Positions 44,641 through 56,556 of a stretch of 64,000 bases of DNA are shown piece after piece. Source of the DNA: Pseudeuparius sepicola (taxonomy: Eukaryota; Arthropoda; Insecta; Coleoptera; Anthribidae). Below the pieces are notes generated by a model, which did no database searches, was not told the DNA's origin, and was given only the letters and a program-made list of their open reading frames with translations. Positions within the stretch are counted from its first letter, which is position 1. Every line of letters starts with the position of its first letter. The position numbers and the translations under genes are program-made. The stretch covers positions 30,210,901 through 30,274,900 of the forward strand of contig OY987299.1 in assembly GCA_963920635.1 (NCBI GenBank), read 5' to 3'.

Positions 44641-45872
44641 TATACAGGGTGATTCAGTTCCGGTGCTCAACATGGGGATCTCGGAAACCGTAACAGATAC
44701 GAAGTCGGTCAAATGGAGGCAAACTTGCGCCTTTGGGCGCCTAACAATATGCCGTTGAGAAAGTTAAAATATTTTTATGGGTTGCTGAGATATTTAAGAA
44801 AAACCGAATTTTTGAAATTTAGATTTTATTTTTTTCTGGCGCCATTTGCGTTAATATTGAAAAATTAGTTATACTTTTTCATTGCAACTTTTTCTGGACT
44901 ACGTCATAGTATTTTTAGATTTTCGGGGCGACGTTTCGTTTTTGAGATCGAGGGATCATCTTCATTTTTTTAAATACGGACCTGGATTTTTTATTGCATA
45001 TTTCGAAATGAATCGTTGTCCTGAGTACAACGGTGTATGACACATACATATTTTTTCTAGTTTTAGCCGCTAAAATGGACATTTACTAAGAAAAAAATTA
45101 ATACGGTCCTGGACTATGCATTTTTCTCGTTTTTTTTTCAAAGCTATTCCGATTATAATACCTACTGGATTAATTATTCTCCATGTTTGTCATATTTTGA
45201 AATTCTTTTTTTTATACTTTAGGTAAAATGTATCTCACTATTGTTAGTAATTATTGTTGTTATTTACCTAAAGCACAGAATAGCCACCTATTCTGTACCT
45301 AAAGTATAAAAAAAATTTCAAAATATGACAAACATGTAGTATAATTAATCCAGTAGGTATTAAAATAATGATCACCTGTTATAATCGGAATAGCTTTGAA
45401 AAAAAAGAGAGAAAAATGCATAGTCCAGGACCGTATTAATTTTTTTCTTAGTAAATGTGCATTTTAGCAGCTAAAACAAGAAAAAATATGTATGTGTCAT
45501 ACATCGTTGTACTCAGGACAACGATTCATTTCGAAATATGCAATAAAAAATCCAGGTCCGCATTTAAAAAAACGAAACGTCGTCCCGAAAATCTAAAAAT
45601 ACTATGACGTAGTCCAGAAAAAGTTGCAATGAAAAAGTATAATTTATTTTTCAATATTAACGCAAATGGCGCCAGAAAAAAAAATAAAATCTAAATTTTA
45701 AAAATTCGGTTTTTCTTAAATATCTCAGCAACCCATGAAAATATTTTAACTTTCTCAACGGCATATTGTTTGGCGCCCAAAAGCGCAAGTTTGCCTCTAT
45801 TTGACCGACTTCGTATCTGTTACGGTTTCCGAGATCCCCATGTTGAGCACCGGAACTGAATCACCCTGTATA
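44641..45872. mobile_element. Giant palindrome (TACAGGGTGATTCAGTTCC termini)
   Basis: TACAGGGTGATTCAGTTCCG is mirrored by CGGAACTGAATCACCCTGTA. Arms of about 600 bp pair with few mismatches, for example GGTTTCCGAGATCCCCATG and its inverse. The centre near 45250 is a short hairpin (TAAAGTATA region). TA at both ends. Confidence 0.88.
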
Positions 45873-45883
45873 TAAAATCTAAG

Positions 45884-46754
45884 TACAGGTTATTCACTGA
45901 GAATTGACCCCCCACCTAACTTTTTTGTTTTTTAAGATAAAAGGGTGATTCAAAAAACAAAATCAATGGTTCGGCGAATACTTTTTTATGCCATGACCGT
46001 TTAGTGTACAGGGTGTTCCAAAAAAGTAGGACCAATGGCAACTTTTTTTTTAAATGGAACACCCTGTATATTATTAGATTTTTGAAATCTGCTCATCAAG
46101 GCAATCAAAATGATATTAAACTTTGTGGCATTATCTTTTTCCGTTTTTGAAAAATTCCGTATTCAAATTTTATACTAAATTTATTGTGGATCTCGTGATA
46201 AAGATAGACGATCAATGTAATAACGAAAAATATTTGTTTTAAACAAGAGAGTAATATAGTGAAACTCCAAAATGTTTAGCCTTTTCAAATTTTACTGATT
46301 ATATTCTCGAAATAAAGAATTTCAGGAAAATCGTAAAAGCTCCTGAACATTTTGGAGTATCACTATATTACTCTCTTGTTTAAAACAAATATTTTTCGTT
46401 ATTACATTGATCGTCTATCTTTATCACGAGATCCACAAATTCGAGTTAAATAAATTTAGTATAAAATTTGAATACGGAATTTTTCAAAAACGGAAAAAGA
46501 TAATGCCACGAAGTTATATCATTTTGATTGCCTTGATGAGCAGATTTCAAAAATCCAATAATATACAGGGTGTTCCATTTAAAAAAATTAAGTTGCCATT
46601 GGTCTTACTTTTTTGGAACACCCTGTACACTCAACGGTCATGGCATAAAAAAGTATTCGCCGAACCATTGATTTTGTTTTTTGGATCACCCTTTTATCTT
46701 AAAAAACAAAAAAGTTAGGTGGGGGTAAATTCTCAGTGAATACCTAACCCTGTG
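45884..46754. mobile_element. Long palindromic element, copy 2 of the 30865-31744 family
   Basis: Same arms and same nested ACAGGGTGTTCC hairpins as copy 1. It lies only 11 bp from the preceding palindrome. Terminal bases are slightly decayed (TACAGGTTATTC at the left). Confidence 0.85.
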
Positions 46755-47359
46755 CACCCTCAAATTCACCTTAATTTTTTAATACAAATCCATTTCTTGA
46801 ATGACGATTTTATTTTTTATGTTAACCTGTGTCTACGTAACACACTTTTTCCGCTTGTATATAAATAATTAGGTACATTCTCCCTACAAAATATTCATTT
46901 TTGGCATTAGGTACTCATTCTATGACCGTCAGTAATCTCTAAAATATTCGAAAATCCCTAAAAATGCCTACTAGGAGGGTGCATTTAAAAAAAAATACAT
47001 ATACAACATGTCCATTCATTGAAAATATCTCGGCTAATTTTTGTCCGAAAAAATTAGCGGTAGGATCCATAGATATTACCTATACAACTGCATTCTTTTG
47101 TCACCAACAAAGTTGCGGTCCATGGATAAATTATGGCGAAAGCAAAAAATACAAAAAAAAATTACATCAAATTTGTCAACAACTGTAAAATGAGACATTT
47201 AAATTACACATAGGTTTGATTTATAACTACTGTGATACAGATGGCAAAAAATCTGGTGCTAACTTTTCTTGTCATGCGTAATACCTATGCAATTTAAAAC
47301 TCTCGCCATGTAATATACCTACGATTTTTTGGACATTTCAATTTGCTTTTGCTTCCAAC
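46755..47359. other. No supported gene
   Basis: AT-rich. The 74-codon plus frame at 46964-47188 shows no motif. Confidence 0.35.
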
Positions 47360-47366
47360 GTTTGTG

Positions 47367-48236
47367 CTGGACCGACACTATATTAAAGACCCGAGCATGA
47401 CGTCATATTTCATTGTTGTTTACGGACTGGGGTGGCGCTACTTGACGAAAAAAATGGCGACTTATTATAGGTGTTAGGGGGGTATTTTGTGGTTATTGGT
47501 ATGTCAGTTTCTGGCGTTTAAAATGTCCCAAATTTTAAATATCCATGCAGCTTTATTACGATTTACCTTCTTTTTACGGTAACGAATTGTCTTTGCGTCC
47601 AGTATTTGGCAGTTTTATCCTATTTGGTAGATTTGTTTGCGATAGCATGAAATTTCCATGCACATGAAGAAAATGGTATGCACAGACCATTAGGTGAATT
47701 GCAAAAAATAAACACTATTTTGGAATTATGGAATGATCTGATCAATCAGGTGAAGAAGCGAAAATTATAGATAATAGTTTGGAAGAGTATTTTGCAACGT
47801 ATGCAAGAATGAAAATAGAAAAATTTGTTTATAGCTCCAAAGCGAACCAATAGCCCTCCATATAAAGAAGAAACTGAAAAATCTAATGCGTTTTATGTTT
47901 ACTTACACTACAACTAGCCATGGACTTCATTTCAAACCAAAAGGTACCAAATAATACTCTTGCTTGCTTTTTAGACTCGCTTTTCTTAAGAAAATGTATG
48001 GAAATATTCCATGCGCACGTGTCAAATTAGAGGGACATAACAAACAATTATTATGTTTTATTTTGAATATTAAATTCGGTGTAAAAGACATATTTGCATG
48101 TTTTATTTTATAAAAGATTCTGCAACAATGGTGTTTTAACATTAAACCACCATGTAAATTTGTTTCGTCGTGTGGCGCCAGTGGCGATCGCTTGAAACAG
48201 CGCTATGCACAGGTCTTTAATATAGTGTTGGTCCAG
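47367..48236. mobile_element. TIR element of unassigned superfamily (CTGGACC)
   Basis: A 25-bp terminal inverted repeat starts CTGGACCGACACTATATTAA and is mirrored at the right end with one mismatch. GTTTGTG is repeated directly outside (47360-47366 and 48237-48243), giving a 7-bp exact or 8-bp imperfect duplication. The 870-bp interior has no recognised transposase. Confidence 0.7.
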
Positions 48237-48243
48237 GTTTGTG

Positions 48244-49138
48244 TCATTCATATTACCTGAAGTTATCCGGTTTTGGTTCATAACTGAAAGGCCCAGTATA
48301 ATAAAACGTTTTGCCATAGTCGATGCCTTCCTTCGATTCGAAAAGACATATTAACTTTTTAAGATAGTCCACCCTTCAAAGTCGAAATATTAATATAAAT
48401 TCTTCAAGAATAAGAAGATTAGTTCAGAGGTTTGACGCGTCTTAGTCCTGGTGTCAAAGCTAACACCCTCGACAATCTTTCATTTTATTCAAATCGGTTC
48501 ACAACAAACCCAAATCAAACGACACATCCACACAATCGCACTCGAATCACTCCCGATGAATCAACAAGAATCTTCAATAATTTTTCTGACCGAAACCGCA
48601 AGTGCTCTGCATATTGAATTTTAAATCGTCGCACTGCCGGCGGTTCACAAAGAAACCGTAGGTAGGAAATACCATTTTAACCTTCCGTTCGCAACAATAG
48701 TATGTGGTTCATTGTCTGCCATCGATTTAATTGTACTGATAAACCGTTTCAATAAACGCCCTTTTTGTTGGCACTTAACAAATCGTCCATCGGCAAGGTT
48801 GTTGGCAGAAGTGAATCACATTTTTCAGCGAGCCTGACAAAGATACGTATGTAAATTTTAATGGTGCATTATGTTTAAAATTAGAGGAGGCAAATAAGGC
48901 CACAGAGAGTTGCAGAAATGCATGGAATAGGCGTGGACCTGATGGGATCTCTTATGTTCATTTTAATTTCAAATTGAAGGATTGATAATTTTTAAGCACA
49001 CATCGTTTGGTTTCGGTGTTGACAGGCCAGTAAACGGGTGAAGGAACTCGAAACAAACGACGATTAGTTTTTTTTAATAATACGAGTAAGTATACCAAGA
49101 AATACTACCAATGAAGGTAAATATTGTAGGTAAAAATA
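48244..49138. other. No supported gene
   Basis: Unique-looking sequence. The 61-codon frame at 48432-48617 is unrecognised. Confidence 0.35.
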
Positions 49139-50292
49139 TACAGTGTGTCCACGAATAGAGTTCACATAAGGTATACAGGGTGAGTCTGAAATAACTGGCA
49201 TCGTTTTTTTCTCTAATTTACCCACCTAAAATGAAGACACGGCACTGACGAATAGCGTAAACTCGGTCTCAAAATACTACACTAGTTGATGATTTACCAT
49301 TTTCTACTCGGTTGTTGGCAGGGCGCCAGTGCCGTGTTTTCATAAAGGGGGGATTTTGAGGGGATGAATTATAGAAAAATCTCGGCGCTAGGAAAAAAAA
49401 TTATTAAGAAAAGTGGTTCAGAATGACCATCTCTATTACCCAAAAAAGGATGCCAGTTATTTCAGACTCACCCTGTATAACATAACAAAAATTTTCATGG
49501 TTTGGAATTATTTTGTGACATAATTTTAGTTTCGAAAATTCACGTATGCCTTGGAAATTATGAAGAATTTTCCACGTTAGTAAAGTGCCCTTTTTGTAAG
49601 TGTTACTACAAAATGTTATTAAGGAAACTTGTTCAGAATGAAAAACTGAGTATAGGTTTGCGAAATTTCGAAAGTCTAGATACTTTCATTTTTTGGCATT
49701 TCTTCCACTTTTTTTTAGAAAAGTGCCCTTTTTGTAGGTTTTACGGCAAAATATTATTAAGAAGACTTGTTCACAATGAAAAACTGTATAGGTGTGAAAA
49801 TTTTCAAAAGCCTAGGTCTAGTTTGATTTTTGTGCGTGTTAATTTTTTAGGAGAAAAAAATCAAAGTCGACCTAGGATTTCGAAATTTTTCACACTTTTT
49901 TTTGTTTGTTTTTTGTGATCAAGTTTTCTTAATAACATTTTGACGTAAAACATACGAAAAAGGCACTTTTTAAAAAAAAAGTGAAAAAATTACAAAACAT
50001 AAAAGTAAGCCTAGAGCCTAGACTTTCGAAATTTCACAAAACTAATCAGTTTTTCATACTGAACAAGTTTCCTTAATAAAATTTTGTCGTAAAACCTACA
50101 AAAAGGGCACATTACTGATGTGCAAAATTAGTTTCTTCATAATATCCAAGGCTTACGTGATTTTTGGAGACTAAAATTATGTTGCAAATTAATTTCTAAC
50201 CAAGCAGGGCTGATTTCCAGAAGCTCAAAGTTCAACTCAACATTTTTTTATTATTTAGGCCTGATGTAAATTCAATCCGGGGACACACTGTA
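49139..50292. mobile_element. Palindromic element (TACAGTGTGTCC) with a nested palindromic MITE
   Basis: TACAGTGTGTCC at the left is mirrored by GGACACACTGTA at the right. Arms carry AAAGTGCCCTTTTTGTAGG and CCTACAAAAAGGGCAC. Inserted in the left arm is a second element at 49172-49479. The 138-codon frame at 49502-49918 is arm sequence. Confidence 0.82.
49172..49479. mobile_element. Nested palindromic MITE (TACAGGGTGAGTCTG)
   Basis: TACAGGGTGAGTCTGAAATA is mirrored by TATTTCAGACTCACCCTGTA, TA at both ends. Inner GACACGGCACTG pairs with CAGTGCCGTGTT. The outer element's sequence resumes on both sides. Confidence 0.85.
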
Positions 50293-51270
50293 TTTTCAAA
50301 ACTTCAATCTTCTCCGCTGGCAATGTTTTTATGAAGATATTATTTCCATTCTTCTCAGATGTGGACATTTCTGAGCAAAAGTCTTTGAGTTGTACCAAAA
50401 TCAAAGATGATATGCATCCAGAAGAAAGTTAAGAACGTTACAAAAAATAAAGTTGTCTAAATATTTTATGATAGATTTTAATATGTATAAGAAAATGTAT
50501 AGACAATAATTTATCTTTCTCTCTATACAATATAATAATATCCAATATTGTTTCCTTATTCATATGACACTGTCATACCAACATGGGGCTAACTAGAGTA
50601 TCCATAAACAAGATGTTACGAAGGAAAAAGAACTGCTAGCGTATTTTAAAAGAGCAATCAAGGTTTATACAATTTTCTATTTTGTGGAGCTACTATAGGT
50701 ACTCGTCATAATATTATTTATCCTTATTGTTGTCAATTATAATAATACAATAATTCTCGCCCTTACAATACTCCAAACTAGGAGTATTATAACTATGATC
50801 TTATACAGGGTGTCCCAAATTTGACACTTTTTGGGGGTTTCTCCTATTTCCAAAATAGATAGACAAAAAGTAGCTAAGGTGTTCAGTGCTCGATTTTCGG
50901 GAACCGAGCTCTGAGATTTCGAATCGTTTGGGAGATACAAGTCGTTTTGTCAAGTTTCTTAACATTTCACATACCTAATTTATATTTTTGTTCACTAAGT
51001 TTAGTCACCTTCCCATTGTGTAGAGATAGGTATTCCAATATATGAATAACTTTTTTATTATATTTTGCATTATGCGCCAAAGAGTTTTATTTGAAATGAT
51101 AGGTGGGTAAGAAGGAAAGAGCCAATAACAGAGTGATTGGTTGAAACAGAAGCAAGAGAACAGGTTTCATTAGATAAGTACTATAGTGTTGACTGATTAT
51201 CAATACGCCAGTCAACGACTATAGACTATAGTTGGGAAGTAGTATAAAACAAAAAATAAAAATGCATATC
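50293..51270. other. Repeat debris, no gene
   Basis: It contains a short copy of the (TAA)n-linked repeat (50736-50790) and a one-ended TACAGGGTGTCCC terminus near 50803. Confidence 0.4.
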
Positions 51271-51274
51271 ATAG

Positions 51275-51680
51275 ATGATGCCTATGTTCCGACAAAATAA
51301 TGATTCAAAGTTCTTTTGGTTTCTTGTACACACTGTTAAATTGATGGTTTCTGTATGCAACTTATTATCGAAAGTGATTTGCAACTTGAATTGGTCGCGA
51401 TACACCTGGGCGTGGTGGATACAGATTTGTATGCGCCTAAGCTGCGAAGAATCTCATTTGAATGAGCCCGACAGGCGGCAGTGGATTGTTTTCGTGGAAA
51501 CCGCCAAGGCATATTTAAAGCATGAATAAACAATCTGGAGTCCAAAACCGAACAAATAAAAACACATTCTGATAATTCCAGATCTATGTTGGTACAATCG
51601 GCAGACAGTTTAACAGAGAGCGAGTTTAGTGCTTTGCTTGACACTTGGCGAGGCCATACTTCCCACTACCACAGATAGGT
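51275..51680 (+). pseudogene. Degenerate coding-like remnant, family unknown
   Basis: Three short segments in different plus frames have protein-like composition: LELVAIHLGVVDTDLYAPKL, then RRQWIVFVETAKAYLKHE, then MLVQSADSLTESEFSALLDT. They follow each other without gaps, as expected for a decayed gene or transposon ORF with frameshifts. I do not recognise the family, and chance cannot be excluded. Confidence 0.3.
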
Positions 51681-53016
51681 AGCTATTATACTGTCAAAGT
51701 CCATGAAAGGGACTAAAATGAGTATAACTGCCATACTTGCACAAAAACCTGAAAAAAGAAACTTTTATCGTATGTAATATCACAAGTGCCGGAAATGTTA
51801 TCGATAATTTTTTGGAAAGCGCTATTTTGCCTAGAAAGATCACGAGTATAAATTGGTCTTTTATCTCTGAAAATAAAAGCCTATAATTTGTACGAGTGGT
51901 TTGGCTAATGGGCAAAATAGCGCTTGAAAATAAAATTATTTAGAAAAATTTCCGGCACGAGTGGTAAGTATTTGTGGAGATTATTTCACGAATACGATTT
52001 AATAATTTCTGTATTAAATTTTTCTATGTTTATATTTCCAAAACAACTCATTTTGAACGAGTTTATTGACAGCTTCGACTGTTAAGCGTTCGAGTAAACA
52101 AACATGACGCTTGGATATCCAAGGCAAATGCGATTATACCTACACCCTGTTAGCGTTGGTTTATTTTCTGAATGTGTGTCATAAATTTAAACGGAGACGG
52201 AGGTCTAATAAGAACAATTTAGCAATGTAAAAGTTATATAAATTCATTGATACAATGCTTAATAATACCGCAACATAATAATAATAGCTGAATAATTAAG
52301 AACAGTGTAAGACACACCAATTTTAAGAAGTACGTGTTTGTGTCGAAGTGATACTTGCACAAGTGGTACTTATTACCGCTTTGGTTTTGCACAAGTGCAA
52401 TTATCGCTAGCAGAGGCATATGATTGGTTGGATTTTTATGGAAGGAGCTACATTATTGAATGCAAGCAGTATGAGGGAAATAAACTCTGATACTCCACTA
52501 AACCAGTTTTGACAAAGAAATTGATTACTAGTCTTTTACAAAAATTCAGCACTAAATTATAAAACAGAATTTCTAAGTTGTATTCTGTAATCTGTAACAA
52601 TCTACTCTAGTGATTCACTAACGCATCAATTAAAATTGTCCACACGTGCCATTTCCCGCTTCTTCCTGTCTTCCCGTGCAATATTCATGTCGGTTGCATG
52701 ACCTACCTACCTACGGTCGCATCTTCATACCGATTAGCACTTTTGCTCGCCGGTGAAAACGAATCAATTATTGTTTTCACGCATCATGGAAGGTCTGCAG
52801 TCCACGCTCAAGGATTTTGCCATAATCTTTGAGAAATCGCATGCATTTTTATTCTATTTTCTTGGTTAAAAATCGGGGCACAAGGAGAGCCGGCGGCGTG
52901 GTGAGTGAGAGAACGTATGAAAATCTTGTTCAACCTACACATATATATCTACTATGATTGAACAAACAAAACTGAGTGCCAGTAAAGAAATTTTAAGAGA
53001 TTAGGTACTTTGCACG
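51681..53016. other. No supported gene
   Basis: AT-rich sequence. A GC-richer patch near 52870-52915 (GAGAGCCGGCGGCGTGG) has no frame. Confidence 0.35.
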
Positions 53017-53024
53017 AAATCAGC

Positions 53025-54006
53025 CAGTGGCGCACCCAGGGGGGGGGGGGGGCGGGGGCCTCGGCCCCCCCCCAGACCTTCCATATTTTAAAAATTCTCG
53101 AGGCTGGTATCGTAGATGTACTGTCCGTTGTGCGACGCTCGGCAATTATTGCGCACTGACTGGCTAATATCTAATCTTTTTTCATATTTTGGAAATTTCT
53201 TTGAATCATAAAATATTTTTTATGTACTACGTCAAGCTTTTTAAGTTGACCCAGGGCCGTAGTCAGGGGGCAGCTGCCTGGCAGAATGTTTGTCCTGCCT
53301 GAGCCACAAGTTCACCTGACCTCACCAGAGCCGTAGATAGGGCGCTACACCATTGAGAAAAAAAAAAGAGTAAAAAAGACATCGTGTTGATTTTTTTATT
53401 TATTATACTTCATTGACACTGAATTTGCCCTTAAATTTAATAAAAAAATTGCCTTCGGCGCATTTTAGTATACAGACACCTCTAAGTACACTTTTTATTG
53501 CCCTCTTAAAAAAACAATAATCTTTATTGTCCGGTTTTCAAACAAGTTTCAATTTCGCTATACCTAACTACACTGGCCAGAAAATTATAGACAAAATGTG
53601 GCCCTTTGAAACAATATGATAATCATAAAAGGGTCTTCAGTGTTATTATTGATAAGTACTAGATTTTTATGAGTTAAAAAGTATTCTTGCTTACTGCACA
53701 AACGATTATGGGCCCGCATAATTAGCAAAAAAATTTTCATGTTCATATTATATTTGACCTTGAAAATTTCACAAATTTTCGCCTGCGGCGCGATTTGTAT
53801 CTAATATCGAAGGTTAAATTCCCTTTTTTTACCCCCCCCCCCCTTTCCCCACCGACAAAGTACCGTCCTCTAGGTACCTCTCCCTCACTTCTCAAATGTG
53901 TACTAACTGCCCTGACTGGAAAGTCATTTGCCCTGCCTAAAGTTTCTGTCTGACGGCTCTGAGTTGCCCCCCCCCCCCCCAATCATATTTTCTGGGTGCG
54001 CCATTG
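53025..54006. mobile_element. hAT-type MITE, outer element of a nested pair
   Basis: Ends CAGTGGCGCACCCAGG and TTCTGGGTGCGCCATTG are inverted. A perfect 8-bp duplication AAATCAGC lies at 53017-53024 and 54007-54014. Without its insert it is about 264 bp, close to the 213-bp relative at 21550-21762, including the CCTCGGCC and C-run blocks. Confidence 0.9.
53252..53961. mobile_element. hAT-type element nested inside another hAT MITE
   Basis: Ends CAGGGCCGTAGTCAG and CTGACGGCTCTG are inverted. Its duplication AGTTGACC / AGTTGCCC (53244-53251, 53962-53969) matches the AAGTTGCCCC context of the uninterrupted copy at 21719-21728. 710 bp, no transposase. Confidence 0.85.
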
Positions 54007-54445
54007 AAATCAGCAATAAGTAGCAATGGCAGTAAGCAACCTACAGATAGACTAAACAACAAACTAGACTTCTGTACCATACATCGATTTTACACTTTTT
54101 TTTAAACTTTTGCCACATGGGCCGTTGATCCCATATACTTGGTGCGGTGCACACGTTTGTAAACATGTCACGTTTATTTGCGCCTTAAATCGTTTTGGCA
54201 TGCTTTTGCTAAATCGTAGCCGACCATTCGCCTTACCGTGGGGTACTAAAAGCCAAGCAGAATGCGCATATAAATATTACTGTACCAAGATTACAATAAT
54301 ACTAGGTAGAAACAACAAAACTTGTTACGTAGAAACAAGAAAAATTTTAATACTTTTATCTACAACAGGTAGTTTTAGTTTTTGCGGCGGCTTATGGGCT
54401 AATACGATTAAAGTTTTAAAGAGCTAGAGCCACCTAGATAACCAT

Positions 54446-54832
54446 TTGCTCAAGGTAAATAACATAAGATTCATCACAAATAATATTAGGTGCATCCTAA
54501 ACAAACTAAAATTTCTTAAAGACTACCTATTGATATACTTGAAAAATCTGTACTTTGTCCTAGTTCATTTCCATATATTATCATATGGAATAATGTGGGC
54601 TAGAGTGGAATTGGCATTAGAAGGTCATAGTCATCTTCTGCATTGTTCAAAAGTGCGGGCTCCAAAAATAATTTATGGAAAATACCTAACTTTTCCCAGT
54701 GATGAACTTTTCACAGAGAGCCATATTTTTGATATTAGACAACTATTTTGCTTAAAAGTAATTCTTCTAGTATATCGGGGGGAAATCCCCTTAATAACAA
54801 AAAAACGAACACCATTATTTCACGAGGAATAG
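54446..54832 (+). pseudogene. Non-LTR retrotransposon (LINE) reverse transcriptase, C-terminal fragment
   Basis: The 128-codon frame shows LYFVLVHFHILSYGIMWA, equivalent to the (Y)xSLVxSHLSYGIxxWG block at the end of jockey/CR1-like reverse transcriptases. It continues to SDELFTESHIFDIRQLFCLK, equivalent to the eLFkexxixdirqLy-like thumb region of these proteins. The catalytic domain and endonuclease are absent, and residues in the first block have decayed, so this is a 5'-truncated dead copy. The upstream frame at 54110-54427 is not recognisable as its continuation. Confidence 0.6.
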
Positions 54833-55009
54833 ATAAAGAATGTTTCTGACACCGAGATGTTTGAAAATAGTTGTCTCTACGTCTCTACCTATCTGCAAAA
54901 TTGTATGCACTTGTGCCTGGTGATCTGATGGGGATATTCAACTACAATTTATTCAAAAGAAAAATATCGAACGTATTAAAAAGAAAATAAGGGGCCGAAA
55001 TACATAATA

Positions 55010-55892
55010 TACAGGGTGAGTCAGAATGTTTAGTAAATACTTTAAGGGGATGTTCGGCAAGTGGTTTTAAGGGGGGTCTTGCATATAAAATGGTTCGATT
55101 TGGGCTTTCCTTGAAGTTATTCGGGTCTACAAAAGTATTTTTTTTCTTTATATCTCAATAACGGCGCTACTAAAAAAATTAAAATTTGGTATATGTTATC
55201 AACTTACTGGAAGACGCCTTAGGCAAAGTTTACAGAATAAAATAGAAGTTGGGTCACTCGAGCCGTCGGCCGACGTCAAAGGCAGCGCCGCACACGTGTT
55301 TCGCAGCGGGTTACTAGCGGGTTACTGCATGGTATATGCCAGGTATATACGAAGCGAAACGTCGACGTCGGCGACTCTCTTTGATGTCCGATTTATAAAT
55401 GTGCCGCGCCGAGTGCGCCAACTTATATTTCTATTCTGCCTGAGGGTAGTTTATTCATTTACACACTGCCCTAAAAAAGGGTAAAAACTAACAACCCCTA
55501 TTATATTTTTGCTCGAACCTTTTTGTGGGTCATTTTTACGTATAACAAAAATATGATTTGTATAGCCCCTTTATTTAAGAAACTTTAAAAACAAATTATT
55601 TCATGCCAACTACCGTTCCCCTGTCCCTGACTGTTCCAGAAAATTAAGTAACAATTCATAGTAGGCTGGCGTCAAACAATTTAATTATTTTTATTGAACA
55701 TTAAAAGAACAACAATTGAGCTTCAGGATAAAATGATACAGAAGATGATACAGTAGATGGGTCACCATGTAGACCCGAAAAACTTGGCAATTAAAGACCA
55801 AATCGGAAAATTTTAATACGAAAGACCCCCCTTAAAACCACCTGCCGAACACCCCTTCAAAGTATTTACTATACATTCTGACTCACCCTGTA
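55010..55892. mobile_element. Inverted-repeat element (TACAGGGTGAGTCAGAATG)
   Basis: TACAGGGTGAGTCAGAATGT is mirrored by ACATTCTGACTCACCCTGTA. Arms of about 100 bp include CCGAACACCCC and AAGTATTTACT. The 650-bp centre is GC-richer near 55260-55330, with no recognised protein. Confidence 0.8.
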
Positions 55893-56556
55893 TATAAATA
55901 CCAATTGAAAGATACCATCGTTGACTGACGTATTTATAAAGACTTCTCACGGCTATAGTTTTTTGTCCTGGAAAACAGATGGCTCTGATGGCTAACAATG
56001 CATTGTATTTTATCTCCGGAAAGCGCATGGTGAGCCAAAAATGTGTCGGATGTGATAGCCGTGAGCAGTCTTTAACAATATATCAGTCAACCATACTATT
56101 CTTACTTACTTGTGACTGCTACAATAATTATTATAGGTATGTACATTGTATAACAATCTACCAAACACTAAACCTCGATTATCTACCTGGATGTTGTTTT
56201 GTGTAATATGACCATTATTTTCGGTCAAATAGGCCAAATACTTTTTAAGTAGGGGCAAGTAATGAAACTATGGTGGATTTTTCTGAATTCTAAACATGTA
56301 TTTTTTTATAAAAAAAACTGCCACTATCTTCATAATAATAAGTTTCTTAATTTCTACGTAAACTCAAGTCCAGTCCTATAGTATTCATGAACAAGCTCTA
56401 AAAAAGAACTTATGTGTAGAAATGGTTCAATATTTTCATGACATTATTATCAGTTTTTTCCACGAAAATGTAATAGAACTTTTGTTCAAATTATTCACGT
56501 TTTAACGTAGACGCAACCTTTGATAATAAACACATTTAAAGTTTTCGTATCAGTAC
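55893..56556. other. No supported gene
   Basis: Unique-looking AT-rich DNA downstream of the membrane-protein gene. No clear AATAAA on the minus strand was noted just beyond its stop. Confidence 0.35.
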
